Shown one piece after another: positions 20,360-28,852 of a stretch of 64,000 nucleotides of DNA (position 1 is its first letter; every line of letters begins with the position of its first letter). A program made the position numbers and the translations under genes. The stretch comes from Paenibacillus taichungensis (GTDB taxonomy: Bacteria; Bacillota; Bacilli; Paenibacillales; Paenibacillaceae). The stretch lies in NCBI RefSeq assembly GCF_003287275.1, contig NZ_QEVW01000008.1:310001-374000 (forward strand), read 5' to 3'. The notes beneath the pieces are model-generated. The model made no database searches. It was not told where the DNA came from and saw only the letters and a list, made by a program, of their open reading frames with translations.

Positions 20360-20388
20360 TTGTCACATCCGATGTTACACGATATAAT
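20360..20388 (+). promoter_or_regulatory. SigA promoter of the pectate lyase gene
   Basis: TTGTCA (20360-20365), 17-bp spacer and a perfect TATAAT (20383-20388), about 43 bp before the TTG start. Confidence 0.75.
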
Positions 20389-20430
20389 CTACTTGTCTTG
20401 CAGGATAAAATTATAAAGGATGGTGAAATT

Positions 20431-21474
20431 TTGAAGAAATTTTCAATTCTTTTACTCGCTGTAACCCTGTTATTGTTGACAGTCTCCACGGCACCTGCTA
20501 CATATGGTGCGGCCAGTTATCCCAACACAGGCACGAATGGTTTAACGGGTTTTGCCGGTAACGCCAAAAATGAGAGTGGTGTATCCAAATCAGCCACGAC
20601 AGGTGGCAAGAACGGTCAGGTTGTCTACGTCAGCAATCTGAATGATTTGCGAACGCATATGGCAGGCTCAACTGCCAAGATTGTAGTTATTGAACAAAAT
20701 ATTTCTTCCTCTACGTTGCAAAAAGTCGAATTTGGATCGAATAAAACGTTGATAGGTTCCTTTGATAAACACACACTGACAAACATTCATTTCAGATCGA
20801 CGTCCAGCTCAAGCAATGTCATTTTTCAGAATCTGACTTTTGAACACGCTTCCAATATTAATGCTAACGACGATATCCAGATGTATATTACTTCAGGCTC
20901 CAACTACTGGATCGATCACGTGACGTTTTCCGGCCATAGCTACAGCTCGAGCGGCAGTGATCTGGACAAGCTGCTGTATATTGGAGATCGCGCAGATTAT
21001 ATTACGATCAGCAATTCCAAATTTGCGAACCACAAATACGGAATAATTCTCGGATATCCGAATGATGGCAACAGCAGCTATAATGGTGTACCTCATGTAA
21101 CCATGGCAAATAACTATTTTGAAAACCTTTATGTACGTGGTCCTGGTCTCATGAGATACGGTTATTTCCATATCAAAAACAATTACGCCAATAACTTTAA
21201 CCAGGCCATTACCATTGGCGAGAAAGCTCGCATTTATTCTGAAAATAATTATTTTGGTGCGGGCGCTGAAAAAGGCGGCATTCTGGATGATAAAGGAAAC
21301 GGGGAATTTACGGATACAGGCAGTACACCTGCATTAAACAGTCCATCATCTCCTCAAACGAGTTGGAGACCAAGCACCAACTACAGCTATGAAGTGCAGA
21401 CAGCCAGTTATGCCCGCGAGTTTGTCACCAAGTATGCAGGTTCGTCTAACAACACACTTGTGTTCGGAAAATAA
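20431..21474 (+). CDS. Secreted pectate lyase, polysaccharide lyase family 1
   Basis: Extracellular enzyme that cleaves polygalacturonate by beta-elimination. The TTG start at 20431 (AAGGATGG upstream) gives a typical signal peptide, [16 protein letters not shown], ending near TYGA/ASYP, and a mature enzyme of about 320 aa. PL1 features include the beta-helix repeats, WIDHVTFSG (calcium-site region), and [17 protein letters not shown] containing the region of the catalytic arginine. There is no added carbohydrate-binding module. The frame is open about 90 bp further upstream, but that would lie over the promoter and lacks a signal peptide. Monocistronic with its own promoter and terminator. 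Confidence 0.93.
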   Translation: MKKFSILLLAVTLLLLTVSTAPATYGAASYPNTGTNGLTGFAGNAKNESGVSKSATTGGKNGQVVYVSNLNDLRTHMAGSTAKIVVIEQNISSSTLQKVEFGSNKTLIGSFDKHTLTNIHFRSTSSSSNVIFQNLTFEHASNINANDDIQMYITSGSNYWIDHVTFSGHSYSSSGSDLDKLLYIGDRADYITISNSKFANHKYGIILGYPNDGNSSYNGVPHVTMANNYFENLYVRGPGLMRYGYFHIKNNYANNFNQAITIGEKARIYSENNYFGAGAEKGGILDDKGNGEFTDTGSTPALNSPSSPQTSWRPSTNYSYEVQTASYAREFVTKYAGSSNNTLVFGK

Positions 21475-21500
21475 AAGGTAGCTGACCACCTTAACATGTG

Positions 21501-21528
21501 AAAGCCCGTATCCTTGATGCGGGTTTTT
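21501..21528 (+). terminator. Terminator after the pectate lyase gene
   Basis: AAAGCCCGTATC pairs with GATGCGGGTTTTT (two G-U pairs), ending in T5. Confidence 0.75.
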
Positions 21529-21590
21529 ACTATGGAGAAAACCAAATAAAATATCTGAAATATTAGTACATATTATATTCCTTCATATAT

Positions 21591-21617
21591 TAAAAATTTA
21601 TAATAAAAATCCGATAT
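21591..21617 (+). promoter_or_regulatory. SigD (flagellar/chemotaxis) promoter for the chemoreceptor
   Basis: TAAA (21591-21594), 15-bp spacer, TCCGATAT (21610-21617), against the SigD consensus TAAA-N15-GCCGATAT: only the first -10 base differs. It lies 157 bp before the chemoreceptor start in a very AT-rich leader. Confidence 0.7.
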
Positions 21618-21773
21618 ACATTAAGTGTGTTTTCATGTTTATGAAGACCTAATGTACTATAACAAAGCCCTAGGATTTTGCAATTTAATCATAAGCAAGG
21701 ACCATAGACTGATAAAAGATAGTACAGAAATGTTTCACCATCGTATTTAATTGATGAAAAGGACGGGAAATTC

Positions 21774-23255
21774 ATGAATCGTTATGATGAAATCATCTGG
21801 AGAAGGAACAAGCTAATCTGTATCATCCTGTGGGTTATTGTTGCCATCGGTTTTGGTATGGCCTTTCTCGCACCCAAGTTACTTGTTTCGAATGGAGTAG
21901 CAATTTTATTTACAGGTTGGGTAACGTACGCCAATATCAAAAAGAAGTATATTCATGTGATTCCGTGGCTTTGTACACTCCTGATTACAATCTGTGGCGT
22001 CTATGCAGGCTGGGGAAGTGTTAACATCACTTTAAGTCTGGTCATCACTTCAGTATTGTTGCTCTATCCCGATAAAAAACTGTTCACAACCGGATTTCTT
22101 GTACTGCTTGCTATTAGTATTCTTCAGGTTGTTCTAGTGGAAACAAAGAGCTCTGAGGAGTTTATTGGCCATATTGTTGATGTAGGCTTGTTTGCACTGA
22201 CCGGAGCCATTCTGATGATGGTTTCCCAGTTGAATCAAAGACTCTTTTGGGATAGCGAAGCACGTTGGCAAGAGGTGGAGCATTCCAAAATGAGAGTGGA
22301 AACGATGCTTGTAAGGGTCAAAGAATCTGTAGAGGGCCTATCTCGTTATACGGACCAACTGAAGCAAAAAGTAACCGACACCGGCTCCATTACACATGAA
22401 GTGACGCTTGGATTCAGTGAAGTGGCCAAAGGCGTTGAATTTCAAGCTACTAGTGTGGCTGAAATTTCAGAGTCCTTGTCCTTGTCGGACCAGCATATTC
22501 GAGATGTTGCTGCCTACTCACTTCAGATGAAAGAACTGTCAGCCAGCATGGCAACGAGCACGAAAACAGGCAGTACACAAATGGATCATCTGAATGTTCA
22601 GATGCAGGAGCTGTATGAAACGATTAATACCACAGCCGATGATATGAGTAAGTTTAACGAGGAAAGTGAGTCCATGTCGCTAATGCTGAACAGCATCTCG
22701 GATATAGCGAACCAGACGAATCTGCTTGCGCTCAATGCAGCAATTGAAGCAGCTCGTGCAGGTGAACATGGACGCGGGTTTGCAGTTGTATCGGAGGAAG
22801 TTCGCAAACTGGCGGAGCACTCCGGTCATTCGGCCAGCGATATTGCTGCTATTTTGTCCCGTTTGAGAGGACAGACACAGGCGTTGACGGATCGATTTGA
22901 GCGCATTCGGCTTGCTTTGGAAGCAGGAAAAGACAGTGTGCAAACGGCAGAAGAAGTTTTCCGTACGATCAACAGCAATTCTCAGCAAGTATTGAATCAG
23001 GCCGCAGATATCGAGAGCAGTTCGGTCACCATGAGAGAATCCTCTACGAGAGTGGTTAATGAGGTTTCGGAGATCTCAAGTGTGACCCAGCAATCGAGTG
23101 CTGCTACGGAAGAAATTCTTGCCAGTATGGAAGAACAGCGCAATCTGACCCAGAAGATGGTGGACAGCTTCGGAGAACTGGAGCAGCTGATTGTGGACCT
23201 GAACGAGTTGGTATCGGATAAGAACGAAGTAGGTTCTGCAACGGGTACGCTGTAA
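21774..23255 (+). CDS. Membrane methyl-accepting chemotaxis protein without an extracellular sensor domain
   Basis: A 493-aa chemoreceptor. The N-terminal 150 residues are almost wholly hydrophobic (about six helices) with no large external loop, so sensing is likely within the membrane or by energy state. A coiled-coil cytoplasmic signalling domain follows, with the conserved hairpin [41 protein letters not shown]. No HAMP domain is evident. RBS AAGGACGGG. A SigD-type promoter upstream places it in the motility regulon. Confidence 0.9.
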   Translation: MNRYDEIIWRRNKLICIILWVIVAIGFGMAFLAPKLLVSNGVAILFTGWVTYANIKKKYIHVIPWLCTLLITICGVYAGWGSVNITLSLVITSVLLLYPDKKLFTTGFLVLLAISILQVVLVETKSSEEFIGHIVDVGLFALTGAILMMVSQLNQRLFWDSEARWQEVEHSKMRVETMLVRVKESVEGLSRYTDQLKQKVTDTGSITHEVTLGFSEVAKGVEFQATSVAEISESLSLSDQHIRDVAAYSLQMKELSASMATSTKTGSTQMDHLNVQMQELYETINTTADDMSKFNEESESMSLMLNSISDIANQTNLLALNAAIEAARAGEHGRGFAVVSEEVRKLAEHSGHSASDIAAILSRLRGQTQALTDRFERIRLALEAGKDSVQTAEEVFRTINSNSQQVLNQAADIESSSVTMRESSTRVVNEVSEISSVTQQSSAATEEILASMEEQRNLTQKMVDSFGELEQLIVDLNELVSDKNEVGSATGTL

Positions 23256-23332
23256 AATACTTAGGCTGCAGTTAGCCTGCTGCATCGGAGTTACCTGATT
23301 ACACCAATTATATATTCAAAGTTCAGTTACTG

Positions 23333-23376
23333 AGCCTGTCTCCAACCATGAAATGGAGGCAGGCTTGGTTGTTTTT
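23333..23376 (+). terminator. Terminator after the chemoreceptor gene
   Basis: AGCCTG-CTCCA pairs with TGGAG-CAGGCTT; a T-rich tail follows (TTGGTTGTTTTT). Confidence 0.65.
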
Positions 23377-23508
23377 AGATGGCTTATCCCTCTGCCCGGT
23401 TTCAATGAAACGATTGTGGATGTTCATCCAGGCCCACTATAATGGGAGGAATAGGAATATGCAAAAGCAATTGATGATAGGAAGTTTGGGTAATTGGAGG
23501 AGCAGAAC

Positions 23509-24732
23509 GTGAAGAATGCAGTAATGGAAAAAAGGACGGATAGCGGCGATCGTACAGATCCAGCAACGAATAAAAATTGCGGTAGTCGCATTCGATTCTA
23601 TGATCGGAACTCGGTTGAAGATATGGACTGGCCCAATACGGAGGATGGCAGATATGCAAGAGCATATTTGGAACCCATGATGTTGCAAGGGACGCAGGGC
23701 TTCATGGTAAACGTAAGCACAACCCTGCTCATCGCCCGGATCGACGATCTTGTGCTTCCGTTGACGGTAAATGATACAGAGTATGAAAATTCTTACGTTT
23801 GTTCTCCTTATACGCATTATGTGCGGTATGCCAAGCAGGAGTTGATGCTGCTTCGGAAACCGTTGCTGGAGAAGGGGCTTTCCGTGCTGCTCAGTGCGGT
23901 GGGTTGGGGAATGCGACAATCACAAATAAACAAAGTTGTACATATCAACAACTGGCTGTTATCAACAAACCTGTACCCAGCTATGTCCGGTGAGCAGGCG
24001 GTTTGTCTGCTTGCAGCTGTAAGGGAACGTTATCCTGAGCATGCTGTCTTATTTCGCTCCTTGTGCCCCGAGCTTCACTCTGATCTGACGGAAAAGCTGA
24101 AGCAAGCAGGATCTCTGCTGATCCCGAGCCGGCAAATCTATCTGTTCCGGGCGAATGATCCGAATTTTGGCAATGCGAAGTCGCGCTGGCTGCTGAAGAG
24201 AGATTATGAATTGTTGACCAAGCATGGATATGAATTCGTTTCCGAAGCGGATCTGACGGAGAAAGATATTCCACGAATTGCGGAACTGTACAAGCTGCTG
24301 TACCTTGATAAATACTCTTATGATAATCCGCAATTCAGTGAACAGTTCATTGCTACAGCAAAAGCTTCGGGAGCGCTGAGTTTGTATGGTCTGCGGAAAG
24401 AAGGGCGTATCGATGCGGTTATGGGATACTTCTGTCGAAATGGGGTAATGACAACACCGTTGTTCGGTTACGATACGGCCCTCCCCCAGTCTATCGGGCT
24501 GTACCGTATGCTGTCAGCTTGCCTGATTGGACAGGCCCGTGAGAACGGTCATCTGCTGCATGAGAGTGCTGGTGCTGCGCAGTTCAAACGCAACCGTGGC
24601 GCTGTGTCGGATTTTGAGTATTCTGCCGTGTATGAGCGCCATCTGCCAATGAGAAGACGCTGGTGCTGGCTGCTGCTTGAACGACTTTTGAATCGCGTGG
24701 GTGTACCGCTGATGCGTCGGATGAAGCTGTAA
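23509..24732 (+). CDS. GNAT-fold acyltransferase-like protein (BioF2/FemX-like C-terminus)
   Basis: A 407-aa soluble protein. The C-terminal half, from about residue 225, reads like a GNAT/BioF2-type acyltransferase: LTEKDIPRIAELYKLLY, SLYGLRKEGRIDAVMGYF, IGLYRMLSACLIGQA, and HESAGAAQFKRNRGAVSDFEYSAVYERHLP. The N-terminal half is of unknown type. The start is GTG 23509 with GGAGGAG about 6 bp before it; a TTG at 23494 overlaps that site. The gene stands alone. Substrate unknown; possible roles include cell-wall, lipid or natural-product acylation. Confidence 0.6.
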   Translation: MKNAVMEKRTDSGDRTDPATNKNCGSRIRFYDRNSVEDMDWPNTEDGRYARAYLEPMMLQGTQGFMVNVSTTLLIARIDDLVLPLTVNDTEYENSYVCSPYTHYVRYAKQELMLLRKPLLEKGLSVLLSAVGWGMRQSQINKVVHINNWLLSTNLYPAMSGEQAVCLLAAVRERYPEHAVLFRSLCPELHSDLTEKLKQAGSLLIPSRQIYLFRANDPNFGNAKSRWLLKRDYELLTKHGYEFVSEADLTEKDIPRIAELYKLLYLDKYSYDNPQFSEQFIATAKASGALSLYGLRKEGRIDAVMGYFCRNGVMTTPLFGYDTALPQSIGLYRMLSACLIGQARENGHLLHESAGAAQFKRNRGAVSDFEYSAVYERHLPMRRRWCWLLLERLLNRVGVPLMRRMKL

Positions 24733-24861
24733 ACTTGCACAACTGCGTGTTGACGCCGTCCTATGTGGGGTGCGCGTGCAGGTTTGGCTCCGCACACAGC
24801 AGGTCAGTCATCGTGAAACGTACACTTATTTTGATTCGCCTCAAACATAATTGTGCCTTAA

Positions 24862-25227
24862 TCAGGTATGTTCGGCCAACTGAACTTCGAAGCCATCTGG
24901 ATCGGCAATGTAGATAAACCGCAGATGCGGATTGGGCTGGACGGGACCTCGTACAATCGGGATGCCTAATGCGGCGAGCTGCTCCATGGCTTCGTTCAGT
25001 GAACTTACCTCATAGCCGATCGAAACACCGGTCTCTGACTTGAGTGTGGTTTCGCTGCCCTCAATCAGTTCCAACTTCGTTTCATTTTCCAGTCCCAGCA
25101 TGGCAATCTGCCGCCCCCGGCTTTCGAATCTGCGCTGAATCGGCAGCCCGAGCATTTCGTGGTAGAAGCGGAGTGATGCTTCCAGATCGCGTACACGCAG
25201 TGTGATCCAGTTTAATCTGATCAACAT
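24862..25227 (-). CDS. VOC-family (glyoxalase/bleomycin-resistance fold) protein
   Basis: A 121-aa single-unit VOC protein. Typical strands: RLNWITLRVRDLEASLRFYHEMLGL at the N-terminus and RFIYIADPDGFEVQLAE at the C-terminus, the latter carrying the usual metal-binding glutamate. ATG 25227 has AAAGGAGAG upstream; the frame extends further 5' but without a ribosome binding site. The product could be a dioxygenase, an isomerase or an antibiotic-binding protein; the sequence alone does not decide. Confidence 0.85.
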   Translation of the reverse strand: MLIRLNWITLRVRDLEASLRFYHEMLGLPIQRRFESRGRQIAMLGLENETKLELIEGSETTLKSETGVSIGYEVSSLNEAMEQLAALGIPIVRGPVQPNPHLRFIYIADPDGFEVQLAEHT

Positions 25228-25332
25228 AATGAGTCTCTCCTTTTTTGCGTCATATTCATCAACGTCATGCTTATTATACGATAAGCTTGTGCGTGGGCCT
25301 ATCATACCACGTTACCTTTAAAAGTGAATTCG

Positions 25333-25364
25333 AAAAAACCGCCCAAGAATATTCCTGGGCAGTT
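25333..25364 (-). terminator. Terminator after the alkaline phosphatase gene
   Basis: On the minus strand AACTGCCCAGGAA pairs with TTCTTGGGCGGTT and runs into T6. A second hairpin (AGTGCC/GGCACT, about 25374-25396) lies between it and the stop codon. Confidence 0.75.
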
Positions 25365-25400
25365 TGGTTAAGAGTGCCGTTTAATGAGCGGGCACTTTTT

Positions 25401-27047
25401 TTATTGAATCAGATCAATTGCATCCTGTGGCACAAAAGTTTCTACGCCATTGTAGACAATAACCCCATCCAGAGTTGTCTTTTTACCATTAACGAGTGCG
25501 ATATTTTTGTAGATTTGCAGTTCAAGCTTGGTGTTACCTTTTGTTACGAGGATCTTCGGATTTTTGGCATCCGTCAGGTCCAGCTTGTACGTTGCACCTT
25601 TGGCAGTAAAAGCCTGTTTGGCAGGGACAAATAATTGTTTACTAACGCTATCGAGGTCAAGGTCCAGCACACGTGCCATGTATTTGGCCACATCCGTGTT
25701 GTCGATAACACCGAAAGGTCGATCATTATTCGGAGCGTACGTATACAGCACAACATCTCCACCCGTATGTCCGCCAGTGGTCCAGCCGATGCCGGAACGT
25801 TTGCTGATCATCGGTCCAACCGTATAATTGAGGCTTCCCGGGCTTGCCGCTTTAATGGCCGCGATTTCCTCGGAAGTCAGGTCGGTAATGCCATAGTATT
25901 GCTTCATCACGGCTTTGATATTGGTGCGTTTGGCATCCAGCTTGGATTCCAGACCTTCGCCTGTCAGCTTGGCCTTTTTCAGAGGTCCGATAAATGTGGA
26001 CAACGGCTCTTTGTCGTAAGTACCTGTAGTTGAGGCATTGCCGATCGTCAATCCACCGTTCTGGTGGTCCGTGACAGCGACAACGACGGTTTCTTGATCT
26101 TTTTTGGCAAAATCCATGGCTACTTTGACAGCATCATCGAATGCCAGCACATCACTGATAATGCCGATTGGATCGTTGGCATGTGCTGCCCAGTCGACCT
26201 TGCTGCCTTCAACCATCAGGAAGAAACCATCTTCATCTTTGGACAGAACTTCGATCGCTTTAGTTGTCATCTCGGCGAGACTTGGCTGTTTAGATGGATC
26301 ACGATCCATATTGTAAGCCATGCCTGCCGGGGCAAACATGCCCCACAGCTTGCCTGAAGTGGAAGCTTTCATCGCTGCCGGAGTAGTCACATAATCGTAG
26401 CCCAGTGCTTTGATGGATGAGACCAGATTTTCGCCATCTTTGCGTCCCGCAGGCTCCAAATAACTGCTTCCTCCACCGAGAACCACGTCCATACCGTTAT
26501 AGACCTGCTGTTTGCTCAATGCATCATAATTTTTGCGATCCGGATAATGGGCTGAGAAGTCCGCTGGTGTGGCGTGCATAATTTCAGATGTCGCAATGAT
26601 TCCAGTTGCTTTGCCTGCCAGTCTGGATGCTTCCAGAATCGAAGCGACCGGTTTTTTGGCATCCCCCGGGGCGATGGCTTTTTGTCCAGGCATTGTTGCT
26701 TTATCCGGCAGCACTCCGACATAACCTGTATGTGATTTGTGACCTGTAGCAAAGGCTGTTCCCGCAGGAGCCGAGTCCGCAATCGGCGCATCCGCAGAGT
26801 GTGTACGAACCATGCCACTAGCCATGGAGTCGAGTGTAAGAGAGGAACCTTTGTACCAGCGAGCCAAAGCTGTTGCATCGTTCGCCATACCGTCCGGGAT
26901 CAGGATGATTACATTTTTGATCGGTGAAGCAGATGAGGTGGTGTCTTCCACAGCCCATGCTGCACTACTGCCTCCCAGCGTAGCTGTAACAATGGTCGTA
27001 ACCGCGAGCATCATTTTGGCGGCACGGGTATTGAATCGATTGAACAT
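25401..27047 (-). CDS. phoA: Secreted alkaline phosphatase with a copper-amine-oxidase-N-like C-terminal domain
   Basis: Extracellular phosphomonoesterase, 548 aa. Signal peptide with likely cleavage after AWA (residue 32). Catalytic features: metal ligand Asp52 in IPDGM, nucleophile Ser92 in ADSAPAGTAFATGHKS, and metal-binding segments VEGSKVDWAAHAND, VTDHQNGG and GWTTGGHTGGDV. The last 70 residues (from about 475) resemble the Cu_amine_oxidN1-type repeat common in Paenibacillus surface proteins (LVNGKKTTLDGVIVYNGVETFVPQDAIDLI), probably for cell-wall attachment. AGGAGG precedes the ATG. A PhoP-like box upstream suggests induction by phosphate starvation. Confidence 0.92.
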   Translation of the reverse strand: MFNRFNTRAAKMMLAVTTIVTATLGGSSAAWAVEDTTSSASPIKNVIILIPDGMANDATALARWYKGSSLTLDSMASGMVRTHSADAPIADSAPAGTAFATGHKSHTGYVGVLPDKATMPGQKAIAPGDAKKPVASILEASRLAGKATGIIATSEIMHATPADFSAHYPDRKNYDALSKQQVYNGMDVVLGGGSSYLEPAGRKDGENLVSSIKALGYDYVTTPAAMKASTSGKLWGMFAPAGMAYNMDRDPSKQPSLAEMTTKAIEVLSKDEDGFFLMVEGSKVDWAAHANDPIGIISDVLAFDDAVKVAMDFAKKDQETVVVAVTDHQNGGLTIGNASTTGTYDKEPLSTFIGPLKKAKLTGEGLESKLDAKRTNIKAVMKQYYGITDLTSEEIAAIKAASPGSLNYTVGPMISKRSGIGWTTGGHTGGDVVLYTYAPNNDRPFGVIDNTDVAKYMARVLDLDLDSVSKQLFVPAKQAFTAKGATYKLDLTDAKNPKILVTKGNTKLELQIYKNIALVNGKKTTLDGVIVYNGVETFVPQDAIDLIQ

Positions 27048-27422
27048 GAATACATCCTCCTAATGATATGTATAGTTTGGTATCCAAAACCAGTGTATAC
27101 AATCAATGATAAATGAGCGTATGTACTCGATTAACTAAATGTAAATTTTACGATTAGAGAAAGGCAGCTGGATAGGTACTGAATATTCGTCATCTCATTA
27201 TGGTGGAGACCAGTTGCTTCAATGAGCCAGCACTTCTCTCTTGACGGAATGGGGATAGGACAGCAGATATCCAGCAAGGAGCTTTCAATCAGTATGGGCT
27301 GGTCGTGAAGCACGTTTGCATAAGAATCACAAACAGGATTAGCGACCTATGGCATAGAATTCGTATTGTATAAGGTATATGCAGGATGAAATAGAGAGCT
27401 TGATGAGAGAGGTGAGGTGACC
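27048..27422. other. Divergent intergenic region between phoA and the M20 gene
   Basis: About 375 bp without a gene. It holds the phoA leader, a PhoP-like repeat at 27129-27145 and presumably two divergent promoters. I find no stable RNA or repeat in it. Confidence 0.6.
27129..27145 (-). promoter_or_regulatory. Possible PhoP box upstream of phoA
   Basis: On the minus strand TTTACA-TTTAG-TTAATC forms two TTAACA-like hexamers with 11-bp periodicity, about 80 bp before the phoA start. This is the form of a Bacillus PhoP half-box pair; the second hexamer is imperfect. Confidence 0.4.
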
Positions 27423-28679
27423 ATGATTGATATTATTGCGCTTCGACGAGACCTTCACGAACATCCAGAGCTGGGATTCACTGAATTCCGTACGGCTGCC
27501 AAAGTCGTGCAGATGTTAACGGAACTGGGGTACCGTGTGACCTATGGAAAAGATGCGATTGATGACAAATCGCGGCGAGGTCTGCCAAAGCCTGAAGTGT
27601 TGGACGATGCATATCAGCGTGCCCTCGATGAAGGAGCAGATCCAGCGATTGTGCACCAGATGCGAGGGGGATTCACGGCGGTTGTCGCTGAGTTACAAGG
27701 AGAAATGGAAGGACCAACAACTGCGTTCCGCTTTGATATGGATGCACTTCCGATCCGAGAGAGCAAGTCGGACAAGCATATACCACAGATGGGGCAATTC
27801 CGCTCCAGTCATGAAGGCATTATGCACGCTTGCGCACACGACGCACACACTGCCATTGGGCTTGCTCTTGCAGAACGTTTGAGTAATCGGAAGTTCGCCG
27901 GGAAGATCCGTCTGTTGTTCCAGCCTGCTGAAGAAGGTGTGCGTGGTGCGCATGCCATGGTCGAAAAAGGCATGCTGGAACAGGTGGACCGTCTGTTCTG
28001 CATACATCTGGGTACAGGTGTGCCATCTGGTCATATCAGAGGGGCGTCTACTGGATTCCTGGCAACGACCAAGCTGGAAGCCCATTTTACAGGTGTGTCT
28101 TCTCATGCCGGATCTACACCGGAGGAAGGACGGAATGCTTTGCTTGGAGCCTCTACAGCACTCCTTAATATTCATGCGCTGCCTCGGTTTAGCACGGCAG
28201 ATACACGCATTAATGTGGGTATTCTTGAAGGCGGAACAGGGGCCAATATTATTCCCGAGCACGCACGGATGGTGATTGAAACCCGTTCAACGACAGAAGA
28301 AACGAATCGTGAGCTGGAGCGACGAGTGCGTCAGATCATCGAGCACAGCGCGGCGATGCATGAGTTAAGCTCTACGGTTGAAGTCATCGGCGGTGCAGTT
28401 CCTATTCGCTGTGATATGGAGCTTGCAGAGCTTGCTGTGCAGCAAACTGAAGGCATCGCAGGATTTACCCATGCGCAGGCTATCTCGGACGGTGCTTCAC
28501 TCGGAAGTGAGGATGCCAGTTACATGATTCGGCGCGTACAGGAACAAGGTGGGAAAGCTACGTATATGATTATTGGCAGCGAGCTGCCTGCTCCGCATCA
28601 CCATCCTGAATTCGATATTGACGAAGCCGTGTTGGCTCCTGCGGTGGAACTGCTGGAGAGATTGGCACGAACACACTAG
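27423..28679 (+). CDS. M20-family metal-dependent amidohydrolase (AbgA-like)
   Basis: A 418-aa cytoplasmic peptidase/deacylase of the M20D type. Motifs: LRRDLHEHPELGFTEFRTA, the metal-binding HACAHDAHTA, LFQPAEEG with the catalytic glutamate, a lid domain (FTGVSSHAGSTPEEGRNAL) and a C-terminal HHHPEFDIDE. An insert near residues 45-90 (KPEVLDDAYQRALDEGADP) is typical of the AbgA (p-aminobenzoyl-glutamate hydrolase) branch. ATG 27423 has GAGGTG upstream; a GTG at 27417 overlaps it. The true substrate is uncertain. Confidence 0.88.
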   Translation: MIDIIALRRDLHEHPELGFTEFRTAAKVVQMLTELGYRVTYGKDAIDDKSRRGLPKPEVLDDAYQRALDEGADPAIVHQMRGGFTAVVAELQGEMEGPTTAFRFDMDALPIRESKSDKHIPQMGQFRSSHEGIMHACAHDAHTAIGLALAERLSNRKFAGKIRLLFQPAEEGVRGAHAMVEKGMLEQVDRLFCIHLGTGVPSGHIRGASTGFLATTKLEAHFTGVSSHAGSTPEEGRNALLGASTALLNIHALPRFSTADTRINVGILEGGTGANIIPEHARMVIETRSTTEETNRELERRVRQIIEHSAAMHELSSTVEVIGGAVPIRCDMELAELAVQQTEGIAGFTHAQAISDGASLGSEDASYMIRRVQEQGGKATYMIIGSELPAPHHHPEFDIDEAVLAPAVELLERLARTH

Positions 28680-28708
28680 AAGGATATATCTGCAACCAAG
28701 GAGAGGTT

Positions 28709-28801
28709 TTGACTTACATATCGGTCAAGGAGGTGAACGCGCTTCAAGGCAGGAGCACGAGCGAACGTACCAATCGCCAGTTGGCTGAGGCGACTGCATA
28801 A
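28709..28801 (+). other. Short frame with ribosome binding site, in frame with and ending just before the esterase
   Basis: AAGGAGAGG (28698-28706) is followed by TTG 28709 and 30 codons ending at TAA 28799-28801, in the same frame as the esterase and 51 bp before its likely ATG. It may be an upstream peptide or a former N-terminus cut off by a nonsense change. A perfect AAGGAGGTGA at 28727-28736 inside it has no start codon at useful distance. Confidence 0.3.
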
Positions 28802-28852
28802 GCGTTGCAGGCGCAGCTCAAAAATGGCGGCGGGACCTTGGAGCAGAGCTGG

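Noticed and set aside
23437..23919. Minus-strand frame of 160 codons opposite the GNAT-fold gene
   Set aside because: No RBS, no family features, and the plus-strand frame has a good RBS and a recognisable C-terminal domain.
25371..25402. Plus-oriented hairpin AGTGCC/GGCACT followed by T7 at the end of phoA
   Set aside because: It looks like a plus-strand terminator, but no plus-strand gene precedes it; the minus-strand hairpin at 25333-25364 is the better phoA terminator. Possibly antisense control, not supportable.
28727..28736. Perfect Shine-Dalgarno sequence AAGGAGGTGA
   Set aside because: No ATG, GTG or TTG at a usable distance downstream, so it does not define a gene start.
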